Positions 24,410 to 33,898 are shown, counted from the stretch's first letter. The stretch: DNA of 64,000 nucleotides from Bacillus sp. V2I10 (GCF_030817055.1 NZ_JAUSYV010000001.1:3062001-3126000), one strand, 5' to 3'. Notes: generated by a model from the letters alone, not told the origin. Program-made: numbers and translations.

Positions 24410-25900
24410 TCACCTACTTCCTATGAGTTGTGTTTTTTGAATTTTTCCAGTTGCATTCTTCGGAAGCTCATTTAAGAAAGTAATTTTCTTTGGATTTTTA
24501 TATTTTGCTAGATATTCTCTGCAATATATGAGGACATCACGCTCTGTTAAAGCGCTTCCATTTTTCTTTACAATAAAAGCCTCGGGGACCTCACCCCAAT
24601 GAGGATCAGCCTGCCCAACTACTGCTACTTCGGCAACATCTTTTATTTGGCTGATAACTTGTTCCACTTCAAGCGGATAGATGTTTTCCCCTCCAGAAAT
24701 AATCATTTCTTTCTTTCTGCCCACTATAAATAGGAATCCTTCATCATCCGCCTTCGCTAAATCTCCTGTCAGCAGCCACCCATCTTTCATTGCATCATTT
24801 GTTGCATCAGGCCGATTCCAATATTCTTTCATTATATTTGGCCCTTTAACTGCCAGCTCACCAACTTCTCCTTTTTCAACTTCACTGCCCTCCGAATCTA
24901 TCAGCTTGTATTCGGAAAATAAAACTGGCTTTCCTATAGAGCCCTTTTTACGTGGCGCATCCTCTTTTGTAAGCATAAAAAGAGTAGGAGACGTTTCTGT
25001 CATTCCAAAGCCCTGGCCGAATAAAAATCCTTTATCAAAATAAGCTTCTATTAATTCATGCGGACATGGTGCTCCTCCATTATAGAACCAGCGGACTGCG
25101 CTCAAATCTGCACTTTGAAAAGCCGGACTAGTGAGCAATGCCTGGTGAATCGTCGGAACACCCATCACAATGGTTACCTTTTGTTTTTCTATCATAGATA
25201 TCGCTTTTTCAGGTTCAAACTTCCCTGGAATGACAATCGTTCCGCCTGAAAATAATGACGGAAACGCAAATAGCCCGATTCCTCCAATATGAAACAGAGG
25301 AAGCAAAACGATGCAACGGTCCTCCGACGTTAGATCGATAGCAAGCTTGTTATTGATGGCATTCCAGAACATATTGCCTTGTGTTAAAACCGCTCCTTTT
25401 GGCTTACCGGTTGTACCTGAGGTGTAGCAAATTATGAATGGAGTCTCTTCGTCTATCTTTTCTTCAAAATAAGAACTGCTGACAGGAGAACCCTCTTCTT
25501 GAAATAATTCTTCTAAAAACTCCAAGTTTTCCAGAGCAGTATGCGTGATTAGGGATGCTGCAAACTCTTCATTTTCTTTTTCTGCAAAAATCATTTTGGA
25601 GCCGCTATCATTCAGCTGAAAAATAAGTTCCTTCGCGCTTAATCGAATATTTAAAGGGACCGCTATACATTCTGTTTTAGCTATCGCAAAAAGAAGAACT
25701 ATGTACTCAATCCGGTTGTGTGATAAAATGGCAATTCGTTCCCCTTTTTTTCCTTTAAGTTTTTCCTGGATCTTTGTAGCAGCTGAATCAATCATTCTAT
25801 TCAGCTGCCTATAGGACACCTTTTCTTTTTCTGTTATGACCGCTATTCGATCTGGATGTGTGTTTCCCCATTTCTGAATCCAATAGGCAATTCCTTTCAT
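24410..25900 (-). CDS. AMP-forming acyl-CoA ligase
   Basis: A 496-residue ANL-family adenylating enzyme. The P-loop is IICYTSGTTGKPKGAVLT (about 152-169), then the A5 motif FGQGFGMTETSP, the A7 motif GWLLTGDLAKAD and the A8 hinge IVGRKKEMIISGGENIYP. The catalytic Lys is in LPKNATGKIQK near the end. The length fits medium-chain or aromatic CoA ligases. The start is at 25900 after AAAGGGG, directly after a TetR gene. It probably activates the acid that the importer delivers. Confidence 0.9.
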   Translation of the reverse strand: MKGIAYWIQKWGNTHPDRIAVITEKEKVSYRQLNRMIDSAATKIQEKLKGKKGERIAILSHNRIEYIVLLFAIAKTECIAVPLNIRLSAKELIFQLNDSGSKMIFAEKENEEFAASLITHTALENLEFLEELFQEEGSPVSSSYFEEKIDEETPFIICYTSGTTGKPKGAVLTQGNMFWNAINNKLAIDLTSEDRCIVLLPLFHIGGIGLFAFPSLFSGGTIVIPGKFEPEKAISMIEKQKVTIVMGVPTIHQALLTSPAFQSADLSAVRWFYNGGAPCPHELIEAYFDKGFLFGQGFGMTETSPTLFMLTKEDAPRKKGSIGKPVLFSEYKLIDSEGSEVEKGEVGELAVKGPNIMKEYWNRPDATNDAMKDGWLLTGDLAKADDEGFLFIVGRKKEMIISGGENIYPLEVEQVISQIKDVAEVAVVGQADPHWGEVPEAFIVKKNGSALTERDVLIYCREYLAKYKNPKKITFLNELPKNATGKIQKTQLIGSR

Positions 25901-25912
25901 AGAACTTCCCCT

Positions 25913-26515
25913 TTACTTATTTAGCCCCTGAAATATGAGCGTCATCGCAGAATCAAACGCCTCTGCAGGAACATCCTTTTTTTCCCAATACACCCATCTC
26001 ATTCCCAAGAACTGTCCAATCGACATTAAACAATAAGCAACTGTCTCTTGATCCAGGGCTTTAAATTCACCAGCCTCAACACCTTGAGACAAGCTTTTTA
26101 AAAATCCATTTGCAAGCTTTCCGTAATACCACCTGAAAAGCTCTTGATCTACCACAATAGCCTGCTGGACGATACTGTATAAATTAGGATGATTTTTGAC
26201 CCAGCTGAAAAATGCAAAAAAGCCATTCCTCTGTGCTTCCTCAAAGGAAGAACTGCCTGCCATTCCTTCTTTAATCGCGATGCGTAAATCCCTGCTGTAA
26301 TTTCGGATTAACTCATCGAAAATATCTTTCTTTGATGGAAAATAATTATAAAACGTTCCTTGGGCAACCTTCGCTTCTTGTGAAATGTTGACGATGGAAG
26401 TTTCAAAATATCCTTTCTGGCCAAAAACCACCTCAGCTGCCCTTAATAGCTTTTCACGTGTTTCCATTCCTCTTTGTGTTAGTACTTTTTCCTCATCCAA
26501 ATTTTTAATTGACAC
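25913..26515 (-). CDS. TetR-family regulator of the acyl-CoA/importer operon
   Basis: A 200-residue TetR protein. The helix-turn-helix spans about 15-60 (REKLLRAAEVVFGQKGYFET, then AQGTFYNYFPSKKDIF), and an all-helical ligand domain follows. The GTG at 26515 follows GAGAGGTG; the earlier GTG at 26524 is rejected. It is the first gene of the minus-strand run, 12 bases before the ligase, so it is likely autoregulated with an acyl-CoA or related ligand. Confidence 0.87.
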   Translation of the reverse strand: MSIKNLDEEKVLTQRGMETREKLLRAAEVVFGQKGYFETSIVNISQEAKVAQGTFYNYFPSKKDIFDELIRNYSRDLRIAIKEGMAGSSSFEEAQRNGFFAFFSWVKNHPNLYSIVQQAIVVDQELFRWYYGKLANGFLKSLSQGVEAGEFKALDQETVAYCLMSIGQFLGMRWVYWEKKDVPAEAFDSAMTLIFQGLNK

Positions 26516-26535
26516 CTGAATCACCTCTCAACTTT

Positions 26536-26563
26536 ATTATATATAATATTCTAAAAATTACAA
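26536..26563 (-). promoter_or_regulatory. Candidate promoter of the TetR-acyl-CoA-Liv operon
   Basis: Minus strand TTGTAA (26563-26558), a 16-base spacer and TATAAT (26541-26536), 21 bases before the start codon. AT-rich direct repeats of TTTTTAGAA surround it and could serve as operator. Confidence 0.45.
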
Positions 26564-26619
26564 CAATTACTTTCTAAAAATTGAAAAAGGCAATTTTTAA
26601 AGGTTTGAGCATAAAAAAA

Positions 26620-26644
26620 GAAACTGTTTTTTTCAAACAGTTTC
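26620..26644 (-). terminator. Minus-strand terminator upstream of the operon
   Basis: GAAACTGTTT/AAACAGTTTC stem with a T tract when read leftward. It ends transcripts arriving from the ggt side. Confidence 0.7.
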
Positions 26645-26763
26645 AACTCGACGATTCTGCATGGCTTTTCGCCAAACATTTTGGTAAAACATGTGTATTA
26701 TCATATCAATTAATTCTTGCTTATTAATTTGGCAGACTGTCTTACAAACAGAAAAGAGAAAAA

Positions 26764-26911
26764 TGGTTCTGGCGAGAAAATAATTTGATAAAAAAATAGA
26801 ACCTATAAATGTTGCTTTTCCATACTGAATACCGTCCTCTAGATTCGAGCATCAGTGTGTCCAAGATTTAGAGATTAATTTAAAGGTAGCTATTTTTTGG
26901 CACCAGAACTC
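26764..26911. repeat. Possible solo IS-end inverted repeat pair
   Basis: GGTTCTGGCGAGAAAATAA (from 26765) resembles the reverse complement of TATTTTTTGGCACCAGAACT (to 26910). The outer GTTCTGG cores and A-rich interior look like ends of a small non-autonomous insertion of about 145 bp, perhaps of the IS6 type. No target duplication was found. The rest of 26645-27018 has no gene. Confidence 0.35.
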
Positions 26912-27018
26912 TTTTTTATATTATGTCTAAGTTTGACAGGCTTTTCATTCAAAACCCATGCTTTGAATCTATTTTAGCTTGGTAGATATAGGACAACCTT
27001 TAAATTTATTATACAAAG

Positions 27019-29100
27019 TTAGTTTGTAATAATATCGCCATCTTCATCATCATGCGGACTGTCAGAATTAGATAAATCTCTTTCTAGCAGTACCACTTTC
27101 TCTTTTTCATTCCAGTTCACTTTATATCCTAATGACTTTGCGACTTTTATAACAGGTAAATACGATTTTTTATCCGATTGGTATATCATTAAATCCGTTG
27201 ATTCGATAACACCTAAACCGAGTAGCAATTTATCCGATTGAATATAAGGTTTTCCGTCTATTATCTTCATTTGGCCAGATGTATATGGATAAACTGCACC
27301 ATTTACTTTTAAGGTAAACGGTCCCTTTTTCTCTTCTTTTATTTCTTCTGGCTCTTTGGACATATATGATATTGCATCTACACCAAGAACCGTTCCCTCT
27401 CTTGTGTTATCGGCTCCTCCGTACATTTTGCCATTTTCATAATCAAAGACAACTGCCTGAACGTTTCCAATATGTTGTGGCTTTTCTTCAAATACATGTC
27501 CTTTTGCCATTAATTCTAATCTTGTATTTTGACTAATTCCTGGTTCCCACCTAACAGTCGGATAGCCTCCGGAATAAATACGAGGGGTCAAAATAGCTTC
27601 TTGAATTGGCATTTGATGATCAATAACGTTTATAATTGTTTCTGCGACTGATGCGATAATCGTTGGTCCCCCTGGGGAACCAAGAGCCATAAACGGCTGT
27701 CCGTCCTTTAATAGAAGGGTGGGTGACATACTGCTTCTTGGTCGTTTTCCTGGCTCTACTTGGTTAACGCCACCTGGAGTCGCGTCAAAGTCTGTCATTT
27801 CATTGTTTAACATAAACCCGTAGTCTGGAACCATAATACCAGATCCAAACACCTGTTCAATCGTTGTTGTATAAGAAACCATATTTCCCCACTTATCCAT
27901 GACAGAGAAGTGAGTTGTTTGTCCAATAGGATTATCTTCTTTTACTGTCACTTGAGCAGAAGATTCCTTGCCTTCATACTTCCATGGGTCGCCTTCTTTA
28001 ACATCGGCAGTAGCCTTATATGGATTAATAAGCTTTCTTCTTTCTTTTATATATTCTTCATCTAAAAGTCCCTTTGTCGGTACATCATAAAAGTCTTCAT
28101 CTGCCATATAAGCTGCTCGATCGGCATAAGCCAAATGCATTGCTTCTGTTAGATGATGAAGATACTCTGGTGAGTTCACTCCCATCTTTTGTACATCGTA
28201 ACCTTCTATTAATTTTAAAATTTCTTGAACAGTCAAACCACCTGAACTTGGTGGAGCTGCACTTACAACTTCAAAGCCTCGATAATTCGATTTAACAGGT
28301 TCTCTTTCTTTCACCGCATAGTTTTTTAGATCTTCCGTTGTCATCGTTCCACCACGTTTTTGCACTTCCTTTACAAGTGCTTCACCAATTTCACCTGTAT
28401 AAAATATTTTAGACCCTTGTTGTTGAATTAACTTAAGCGTCTTTGCTAGATTCGGTTGAACGATGGTATCTCCCTCTTTTAAGGGTTTACCATTTGGAAC
28501 AAATACGTTCGCTGCTGTTTGGTATTTTTGAAGTTTTTTTTCATTTTCATCGATATATTGAGCCATCGACCAGTTGACTTTAACTCCTTTTTCAGCTTGC
28601 TCAACGGCTGGATCAATAACTTGAGATAATTTCATTGTTCCATATTTATCAAGAGCTGTTTCAACTCCCTTTATCGTTCCTGGAACAGCCACTGCTTTTC
28701 CAGTAGTATGACGTTCATTAAAAGGAACTGGTTTTCCTTTTTCATCTAAAAAAAGTCCGGATGTTACGTTCTTCGGAGCTATTTCACGACTATCAATCAT
28801 TGTTATTTTATTTTCATCTTTGAGGTAAATCATCATAAAACCACCGCCACCAATTCCGGACATCATTGGTTCAACAACGTTTAACGACAATTGAATAGCT
28901 GCTGCTGCATCGACTGCATTTCCACCTTGTTCTAATATTTTTTTCCCCGCCTCAGCAGCTAATGGGTGGGAAGCTGATACTATTCCTTTTGTTTCTCCTT
29001 TTTTCATTGAATCATCCACTCCAGGAACACTTGCAAGAGCGGGTGTAATCATACAAAAAAAACTAAAAGTAACTAAAATAAATCTCTTTAGATATTTCAT
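27019..29100 (-). CDS. ggt: Gamma-glutamyltransferase, secreted, with C-terminal extension
   Basis: A 693-residue self-processing enzyme that hydrolyses or transfers gamma-glutamyl groups from glutathione or poly-gamma-glutamate outside the cell. The signal peptide is about 1-23. The autocatalytic cleavage site is at Thr395 in GQTTHFSV, which becomes the N-terminal nucleophile of the small subunit. GSPGGPTI supplies the oxyanion region. About 100 residues beyond the GGT domain (about 590-680) resemble a copper amine oxidase N-terminal-like domain (VNGAVYPYTSGQ, YLPVIKVAKSLGYKVNW). GGAG precedes the ATG. Confidence 0.92.
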   Translation of the reverse strand: MKYLKRFILVTFSFFCMITPALASVPGVDDSMKKGETKGIVSASHPLAAEAGKKILEQGGNAVDAAAAIQLSLNVVEPMMSGIGGGGFMMIYLKDENKITMIDSREIAPKNVTSGLFLDEKGKPVPFNERHTTGKAVAVPGTIKGVETALDKYGTMKLSQVIDPAVEQAEKGVKVNWSMAQYIDENEKKLQKYQTAANVFVPNGKPLKEGDTIVQPNLAKTLKLIQQQGSKIFYTGEIGEALVKEVQKRGGTMTTEDLKNYAVKEREPVKSNYRGFEVVSAAPPSSGGLTVQEILKLIEGYDVQKMGVNSPEYLHHLTEAMHLAYADRAAYMADEDFYDVPTKGLLDEEYIKERRKLINPYKATADVKEGDPWKYEGKESSAQVTVKEDNPIGQTTHFSVMDKWGNMVSYTTTIEQVFGSGIMVPDYGFMLNNEMTDFDATPGGVNQVEPGKRPRSSMSPTLLLKDGQPFMALGSPGGPTIIASVAETIINVIDHQMPIQEAILTPRIYSGGYPTVRWEPGISQNTRLELMAKGHVFEEKPQHIGNVQAVVFDYENGKMYGGADNTREGTVLGVDAISYMSKEPEEIKEEKKGPFTLKVNGAVYPYTSGQMKIIDGKPYIQSDKLLLGLGVIESTDLMIYQSDKKSYLPVIKVAKSLGYKVNWNEKEKVVLLERDLSNSDSPHDDEDGDIITN

Positions 29101-29269
29101 AGATAGTTCTCCTTTTGAAAAATTTTGTTAAATTATATAGCTTCACTAGTAAACTATACGATTTTAAGATTTTCGTTGTTTTTCCCTCTTATGATCCTAG
29201 AGAAAGAAATTATGAACCTTTTTTTCGAGTCGTCTATTTGGTTTCAGCTAATTATAAAAAGTCAATATA

Positions 29270-30538
29270 TCATGATATTTTATTAGTTATTTTGTTTATG
29301 TAGTCTACTTTCCCTTTTACATTAAACTGACCTTCCCATTTTGATATGACAACTGCTGCAAGTGAGTTACCAACTACGTTAACGGCTGTACGACCCATGT
29401 CTAATAAACGATCAATTCCTGCAATAAACGCTAATCCCTCAACTGGTAGACCTACTGATCCGAGCGTAGCTAATAATACAACGAATGATACACCTGGAAC
29501 ACCAGCAATTCCTTTTGACGTGACCATTAAAATAAGCATTAATGATAATTGCTGTACAATTGACATTTCAATTCCATACATTTGAGCAATAAAAATCGCA
29601 GCCAATGCTTGATATAATGTTGAACCATCTAAGTTAAATGAATAACCCGTAGGAATTACAAATGATGTAACTGCTTTTGGACATCCCATTTTTTCCACCT
29701 TATCCATAATTCTAGGTAATACTGTCTCAGAGCTTGCTGTTGAAAATGCTAGAAGTAATTCATCTTTCAATACTTTGAGGAAATGAAAAATATTAATACC
29801 TGCCCATTTTGCTATTAATCCAAGTATTACAATGACAAAGAAAGTCATCGTTCCATATGCTACAAGAATAAGTTTACTTAACGGAATTAATGACTGAACA
29901 CCGAATTTTGATACGGTAATACCAATTAATGCAAATACGCCAAATGGTGCAAACTTCATAATCATGTTTGTAACTGCAAACATCGCTTCTGCTGTACCTT
30001 GGAAAAACACTAACACTGGTTTTCCTTTTTCACCAATTGCTGCAACACCTAATCCAAATAAAACGGAGAAGAAAATGATTGCTAACATATCACCTTGTAC
30101 CATTGACTGAAAAACGTTAGTTGGAACAATGTGTACAAATGTTTCAGCAAAACCACTATGTTGCGTTGCCTCTGTCGTGCTGACATAACTACTGATATCA
30201 GACTTTTCAAGAGCAGATTTATCTACACCAGCACCTGGCTGAAATAAATTTGCAGCTAATAATCCGACAACAATAGCAATTGTTGTCACAATTTCAAAAT
30301 ATAGAATCGTTTTACCGCCTAACTTTCCAAGTTTTTTAATATCACCAACACCAGCTACACCTACAACAATACTCGATACAACTATTGGAACAACTATCAT
30401 TTTAATTAAGTGAATGAAAATGTCACCAATTGGTTGAAGAAACTCTGTTACTTTTGGATTTTCAAAGAAAATTGCTCCTACGATAATCCCTAAAATTAGA
30501 CCAATACAAATTTGCCATGCAAGTCCGATTCTTTTCAT
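29270..30538 (-). CDS. gltT: Glutamate/dicarboxylate:cation symporter
   Basis: A 422-residue DAACS-family carrier with eight helices and two reentrant loops. Family marks are HLIKMIVVPIVVSSIV (about 43-58), the serine-rich AFSTASSETVLP (about 268-279), VIPTGYSFNLDGST (about 294-307) and DRLLDMGRTAVNVVGN (about 373-388), which binds the substrate amino group. It is a GltT/GltP/DctP type. The neighbours ggt and a two-component system fit glutamate as substrate. Confidence 0.9.
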   Translation of the reverse strand: MKRIGLAWQICIGLILGIIVGAIFFENPKVTEFLQPIGDIFIHLIKMIVVPIVVSSIVVGVAGVGDIKKLGKLGGKTILYFEIVTTIAIVVGLLAANLFQPGAGVDKSALEKSDISSYVSTTEATQHSGFAETFVHIVPTNVFQSMVQGDMLAIIFFSVLFGLGVAAIGEKGKPVLVFFQGTAEAMFAVTNMIMKFAPFGVFALIGITVSKFGVQSLIPLSKLILVAYGTMTFFVIVILGLIAKWAGINIFHFLKVLKDELLLAFSTASSETVLPRIMDKVEKMGCPKAVTSFVIPTGYSFNLDGSTLYQALAAIFIAQMYGIEMSIVQQLSLMLILMVTSKGIAGVPGVSFVVLLATLGSVGLPVEGLAFIAGIDRLLDMGRTAVNVVGNSLAAVVISKWEGQFNVKGKVDYINKITNKIS

Positions 30539-30554
30539 ATATGCTCCCTTCTTT

Positions 30555-30580
30555 AAACAAGTTTTTTATAAAACTTGTTT
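30555..30580 (-). promoter_or_regulatory. Hairpin in the gltT leader
   Basis: AAACAAGTTTT (30555-30565) pairs with AAAACTTGTTT (30570-30580), ending 17 bases before the gltT start. It has no T tract in the coding direction. It is either an operator for the adjacent response regulator or an mRNA structure. Confidence 0.5.
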
Positions 30581-30618
30581 ACTATCATAATCATTAATTT
30601 ATTTTCATTAAATAATTG

Positions 30619-30635
30619 TGTCTGACTTTCTTACA
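30619..30635. promoter_or_regulatory. Possible GlnR/TnrA box upstream of gltT
   Basis: On the minus strand TGTAA-N7-AGACA differs at one place from the TnrA/GlnR consensus TGTNA-N7-TNACA. It lies about 80 bases upstream of gltT. A single near match carries limited weight. Confidence 0.35.
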
Positions 30636-30965
30636 CACACAACCAAGAAAAAAAAGAAAAAAAGTCGCCTTAAAAGTAGCTAAGTTCATTAAGAGAATAA
30701 TTGTATCAACATTAGGAGTAATCCCTCTTTCATATAATTGAATTATTGAATTAAAAGACTTTTTTAAAAACGGCTCCTACCATAAATAAACCCAATAAAA
30801 ATTTGTTTAGTCCGAATCTATCCGTGAAACCCCTTTCATTTTTATTTTTGGAAAATTTGATTAGTTGTCTGTACCTTTTTTAATAATTGAATTTTCTAAC
30901 TAAAAAAATTATATCAACTCTTTTTTTTGTAAAAAATAGAAAAAAAAGAAAAAAAGAAAAAGCTT

Positions 30966-31011
30966 AAGTTTTGGCTCTTTCACCTCAAATACGGTTTCAG
31001 AGCCAAAACTT
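30966..31011 (-). terminator. Terminator of the two-component operon
   Basis: A perfect 13-bp stem AAGTTTTGGCTCT (30966-30978) with AGAGCCAAAACTT (30999-31011), 18 bases after the regulator stop and followed leftward by T-rich DNA. Confidence 0.85.
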
Positions 31012-31028
31012 ATGCTTTAAACAGTAGG

Positions 31029-31637
31029 TTATATCCACTGATAGAGATTTTTAGGTCTACCTATCTTTTGATAACTCACAATTGAACGAATTTTTTCTTG
31101 TTGTATTAGATGAACTAAGCATCGGTAAACGGTGGGATAAGCTAAACCTACTTCCTTCGTAATTTCAGCTATTGCGCATGGGTAACTAGACGATTGTAAA
31201 AAAACTGAAACATGGGTTAGGGTCGTTTGACTAATTCCTTTTGTTACAAAAACATCATCTTTTTTCTTCATTGTTGCTTCAAAAAGACGTCTATGTAATT
31301 GAATCCGAGAAATTAGGTCAGGCGCTTTTATCGGTTTTAGTGCAAAATCCGTTGCTCCTTTATTTAGAAAGCAATCAGCAATCTCCTGTCGTTCATCCAC
31401 TGTTAAAACGAGAATAGGAACTTCTTCATTGAACTTGCGGATCTCATCCACCGTTTTCAGACCATCCATCTCAGGCATATGAAAATCTACGAGAACGACG
31501 TCCACTTCGTTTTCTAATAATTGGGATACACCTTCTTTTCCATTGCTACAGACTATTGCCTTCCATCCTGCAAAATCACAAATCTCATTCAGCATATAGC
31601 GAACGGATTCATCATCATCAATAATTAACACTTTCAT
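31029..31637 (-). CDS. Response regulator (CitB/DctR-like)
   Basis: A 202-residue regulator. The receiver domain (1-118) has acidic pocket Asp7-Asp8, phosphoacceptor Asp51 (VLVDFHMPEMDG) and the conserved Lys in ALKPIKAP. The C-terminal winged-helix domain (about 128-200, IAEITKEVGLAYPTVYRCLVHL) resembles the citrate/malate regulator group. GGAGGG precedes the ATG, which overlaps the kinase gene by 20 bases. The probable target is gltT or ggt next door. Confidence 0.88.
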   Translation of the reverse strand: MKVLIIDDDESVRYMLNEICDFAGWKAIVCSNGKEGVSQLLENEVDVVLVDFHMPEMDGLKTVDEIRKFNEEVPILVLTVDERQEIADCFLNKGATDFALKPIKAPDLISRIQLHRRLFEATMKKKDDVFVTKGISQTTLTHVSVFLQSSSYPCAIAEITKEVGLAYPTVYRCLVHLIQQEKIRSIVSYQKIGRPKNLYQWI

Positions 31638-32955
31638 TATTATTCCCTCCTACTAAACGAATCCAAACAGTGGTTCCTTTCCCAATTTTACTCTCAATAA
31701 AAACAGTTCCCTCATGTCCTTCTGCTACTTGTTGAACAAAAGATAACCCAATACCGGGATGCTGTTTTGTACTGTACCCTGCTTTCCAAACCTTCTCTTT
31801 TTCCTCTTCCGTCATTCCTATCCCGTTATCCGATACGCCAAACCAAACCTGCTTGTCATAAACCTTGGCCTGTATGGTCACTTTTCCTTCAGCTTGCCCT
31901 TCAATAGCATCAAAAGCATTATTAATCAAATTGACCATTGCACGTGTCATCCGTATTTTATTAATTCTAAGTTGGATGTTTTCATATTTATCAGGCAATT
32001 CAAAATTCACCTTAGTGTTAGTACTGCTCAAACGACTGGCATGAACATAATCAATCAACTCTTTTAAAGAACACCACCTTTTTCGAGATTCATACAAAAT
32101 TTCGGAAATCATTTCATTCATGGCGCGAATGGATATCGAAATTTTCTGGCAATATTCCTTAGTTTTTCCATCTTGAATACGGATCTCAATTAGGGATATT
32201 AGTCCCTCAATGGAGGTTAGTGGAGTTTTTAGATCATGAACCAGATTCAACACTTCTCTGTCTGAACGAGCTTCAAGTGCTTTTAATTTTACAAGATGAA
32301 GGTCTTGACTAATTCTCCACTTAACCAGATAGTTAGTCAGGATGACGGAGTTAATTAGAAATATGGAACATAAAACCAAACCATATAACGAAAGGGATTG
32401 GACAAATCCAATTTGAACCGCCCATTGCTTAACTTGCGTTGAAATGGCTCCATGACCAAATCCATAGGCCGTAAGAAAAGGCACCTCATCTAACCATTGC
32501 AACCCAAAAAGAACTTGAGCCAGAATAATCGATTTCATAAGTAGATTCAACCTTCCTTTTCCCAACCTTTGCAGTAAGAAAATGGAAAAGAGCAAAATGA
32601 GGGCTGGAGAGCCAAAATGAAATTTTGTTTCATACGATACATTGATGATAATGTACCTAAGCGGAATGAGGATGAGAGGAATAGCTATTTTGGGCCAATT
32701 TTGCTGCAATCGCTCTCCTATCTGATCCCCTACCAAAAAGGCGCCTAAATAAAAGGGAAGGGCACGGATTGTATTAAGCGTAACTAGTAAAAAAGCAATG
32801 ATTAGTAGCGAGTCCCCACTCGGGTTCTGTTCCATATTCTTGATTAATGTACCTAAACCTATCTTTTCCGAATTAAACCATTGTGACATAGAGATACTTA
32901 AAGACATTAAAGCTATCCCTAGCCAAATTACTCCTGTATTAAGTACTTTGCTCAT
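31618..32955 (-). CDS. Sensor histidine kinase with multi-pass membrane domain
   Basis: A 445-residue kinase. The N-terminal half has about six membrane helices and no large extracytoplasmic PAS domain. The H-box is NLVHDLKTPLTS with His240. N, G1 and G2 motifs follow (NLINNAFDAIEG, DNGIGMTEEEK, HPGIGLSFVQQ). The multi-pass sensor with DLKTPL resembles the glutamine sensor GlnK of B. subtilis. The signal is probably glutamate/glutamine or transporter state, inferred from the neighbours. Confidence 0.88.
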   Translation of the reverse strand: MSKVLNTGVIWLGIALMSLSISMSQWFNSEKIGLGTLIKNMEQNPSGDSLLIIAFLLVTLNTIRALPFYLGAFLVGDQIGERLQQNWPKIAIPLILIPLRYIIINVSYETKFHFGSPALILLFSIFLLQRLGKGRLNLLMKSIILAQVLFGLQWLDEVPFLTAYGFGHGAISTQVKQWAVQIGFVQSLSLYGLVLCSIFLINSVILTNYLVKWRISQDLHLVKLKALEARSDREVLNLVHDLKTPLTSIEGLISLIEIRIQDGKTKEYCQKISISIRAMNEMISEILYESRKRWCSLKELIDYVHASRLSSTNTKVNFELPDKYENIQLRINKIRMTRAMVNLINNAFDAIEGQAEGKVTIQAKVYDKQVWFGVSDNGIGMTEEEKEKVWKAGYSTKQHPGIGLSFVQQVAEGHEGTVFIESKIGKGTTVWIRLVGGNNNESVNY

Positions 32956-33654
32956 ACCTTCTCCTTTTAAAATTCCGAATAAGACGGTTGGGTTTTGTTA
33001 CTAATAAATAACTCAGATGATTCGTACTCTCCATTACCTGCGTCTTATTCATTAATAAATATGAATAGTATAAAAATTCCCTAGTTTGATAGAATTTTTG
33101 TACCAGAACTGTTGTAACGATGAAAGGTACAACAACAAAGCTGTCATCACCTAAGAAATAAAATTAGGAAATTGTTAATTACCTCGTTATATCATTCTGT
33201 GCTTTTTGAATTGCCAATCTAGAATAATACTCAAGGCTAAAAAGTACAATCAAGCTATACTTATTTTCCTACCACAACTTCCCCTATTTGAGTATTCAAA
33301 TGTCCAATTAAAATAATATCACTATTGATATCACTATGTTTAGTTGTCATAGATATAATTTTCGCAGGTTTTTTTATAATTAAGACTAATAATCCTTTTC
33401 AACTAATCCTCCTACATTCTTCAACTGTCGAACATGGTTGAATGTTCTTCATTAGTCTAGTGGCTATCCCTCCATGCGGGTTAAATCTTTGTTGGAAGGG
33501 AAATTAGTTACGTGTTGATAAATTCCCTTCACTCTTTGGTGAAAGCAGATACTTTTTAAAAGGGGGAATATTTATTATCTTTGTCAGATTAGATATTTTA
33601 TGTACATGTATTTTTGATGAAAATTAGTGTTGAGGCAATCCCATTCTTTAATAA
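32956..33654. other. Long intergenic stretch, nothing coding
   Basis: About 700 AT-rich bases upstream of the kinase. It probably contains the kinase promoter. No ORF, RNA or clear terminator could be supported. Confidence 0.5.
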
Positions 33655-33762
33655 TTAAATAATACTAATATTAACATTAAGGTTAACAAAAGGAAGAGGT
33701 AGCTGCATCAGAACCTCTCTTTGTTCTGTTGTAAGCAATTCTCTTCCTCTCGCAATTGTCAT
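33655..33762 (-). pseudogene. Possible Tn3-family transposase N-terminal scrap
   Basis: A 35-codon frame begins MTIARGRELLTTEQREVLMQ, which resembles the opening of Tn3-family transposases, then runs into unrelated AT-rich codons. It is too short for certainty. Confidence 0.35.
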
Positions 33763-33813
33763 CTCGGTTCATCTTATTTCTAATCAAGTATACAGTCTAT
33801 TAATCTAATTATA

Positions 33814-33839
33814 TATCAATAGAGTGTACCCTATTGATA
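33814..33839. repeat. Perfect inverted repeat TATCAATAG-N8-CTATTGATA
   Basis: Nine-base arms (33814-33822 and 33831-33839). Next to the Tn3 scrap it could be a resolvase subsite or a regulator operator. It has no T tract. Confidence 0.45.
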
Positions 33840-33898
33840 AAAATAGACTGATCGTTTTTTACCGTTCAGCCCATAAATAATTATCTTACTCCAGAAAA

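Noticed and set aside
33655..33762. A functional small protein
   Set aside because: The head resembles a transposase start but the rest is random AT-rich codons; kept only as a possible scrap.
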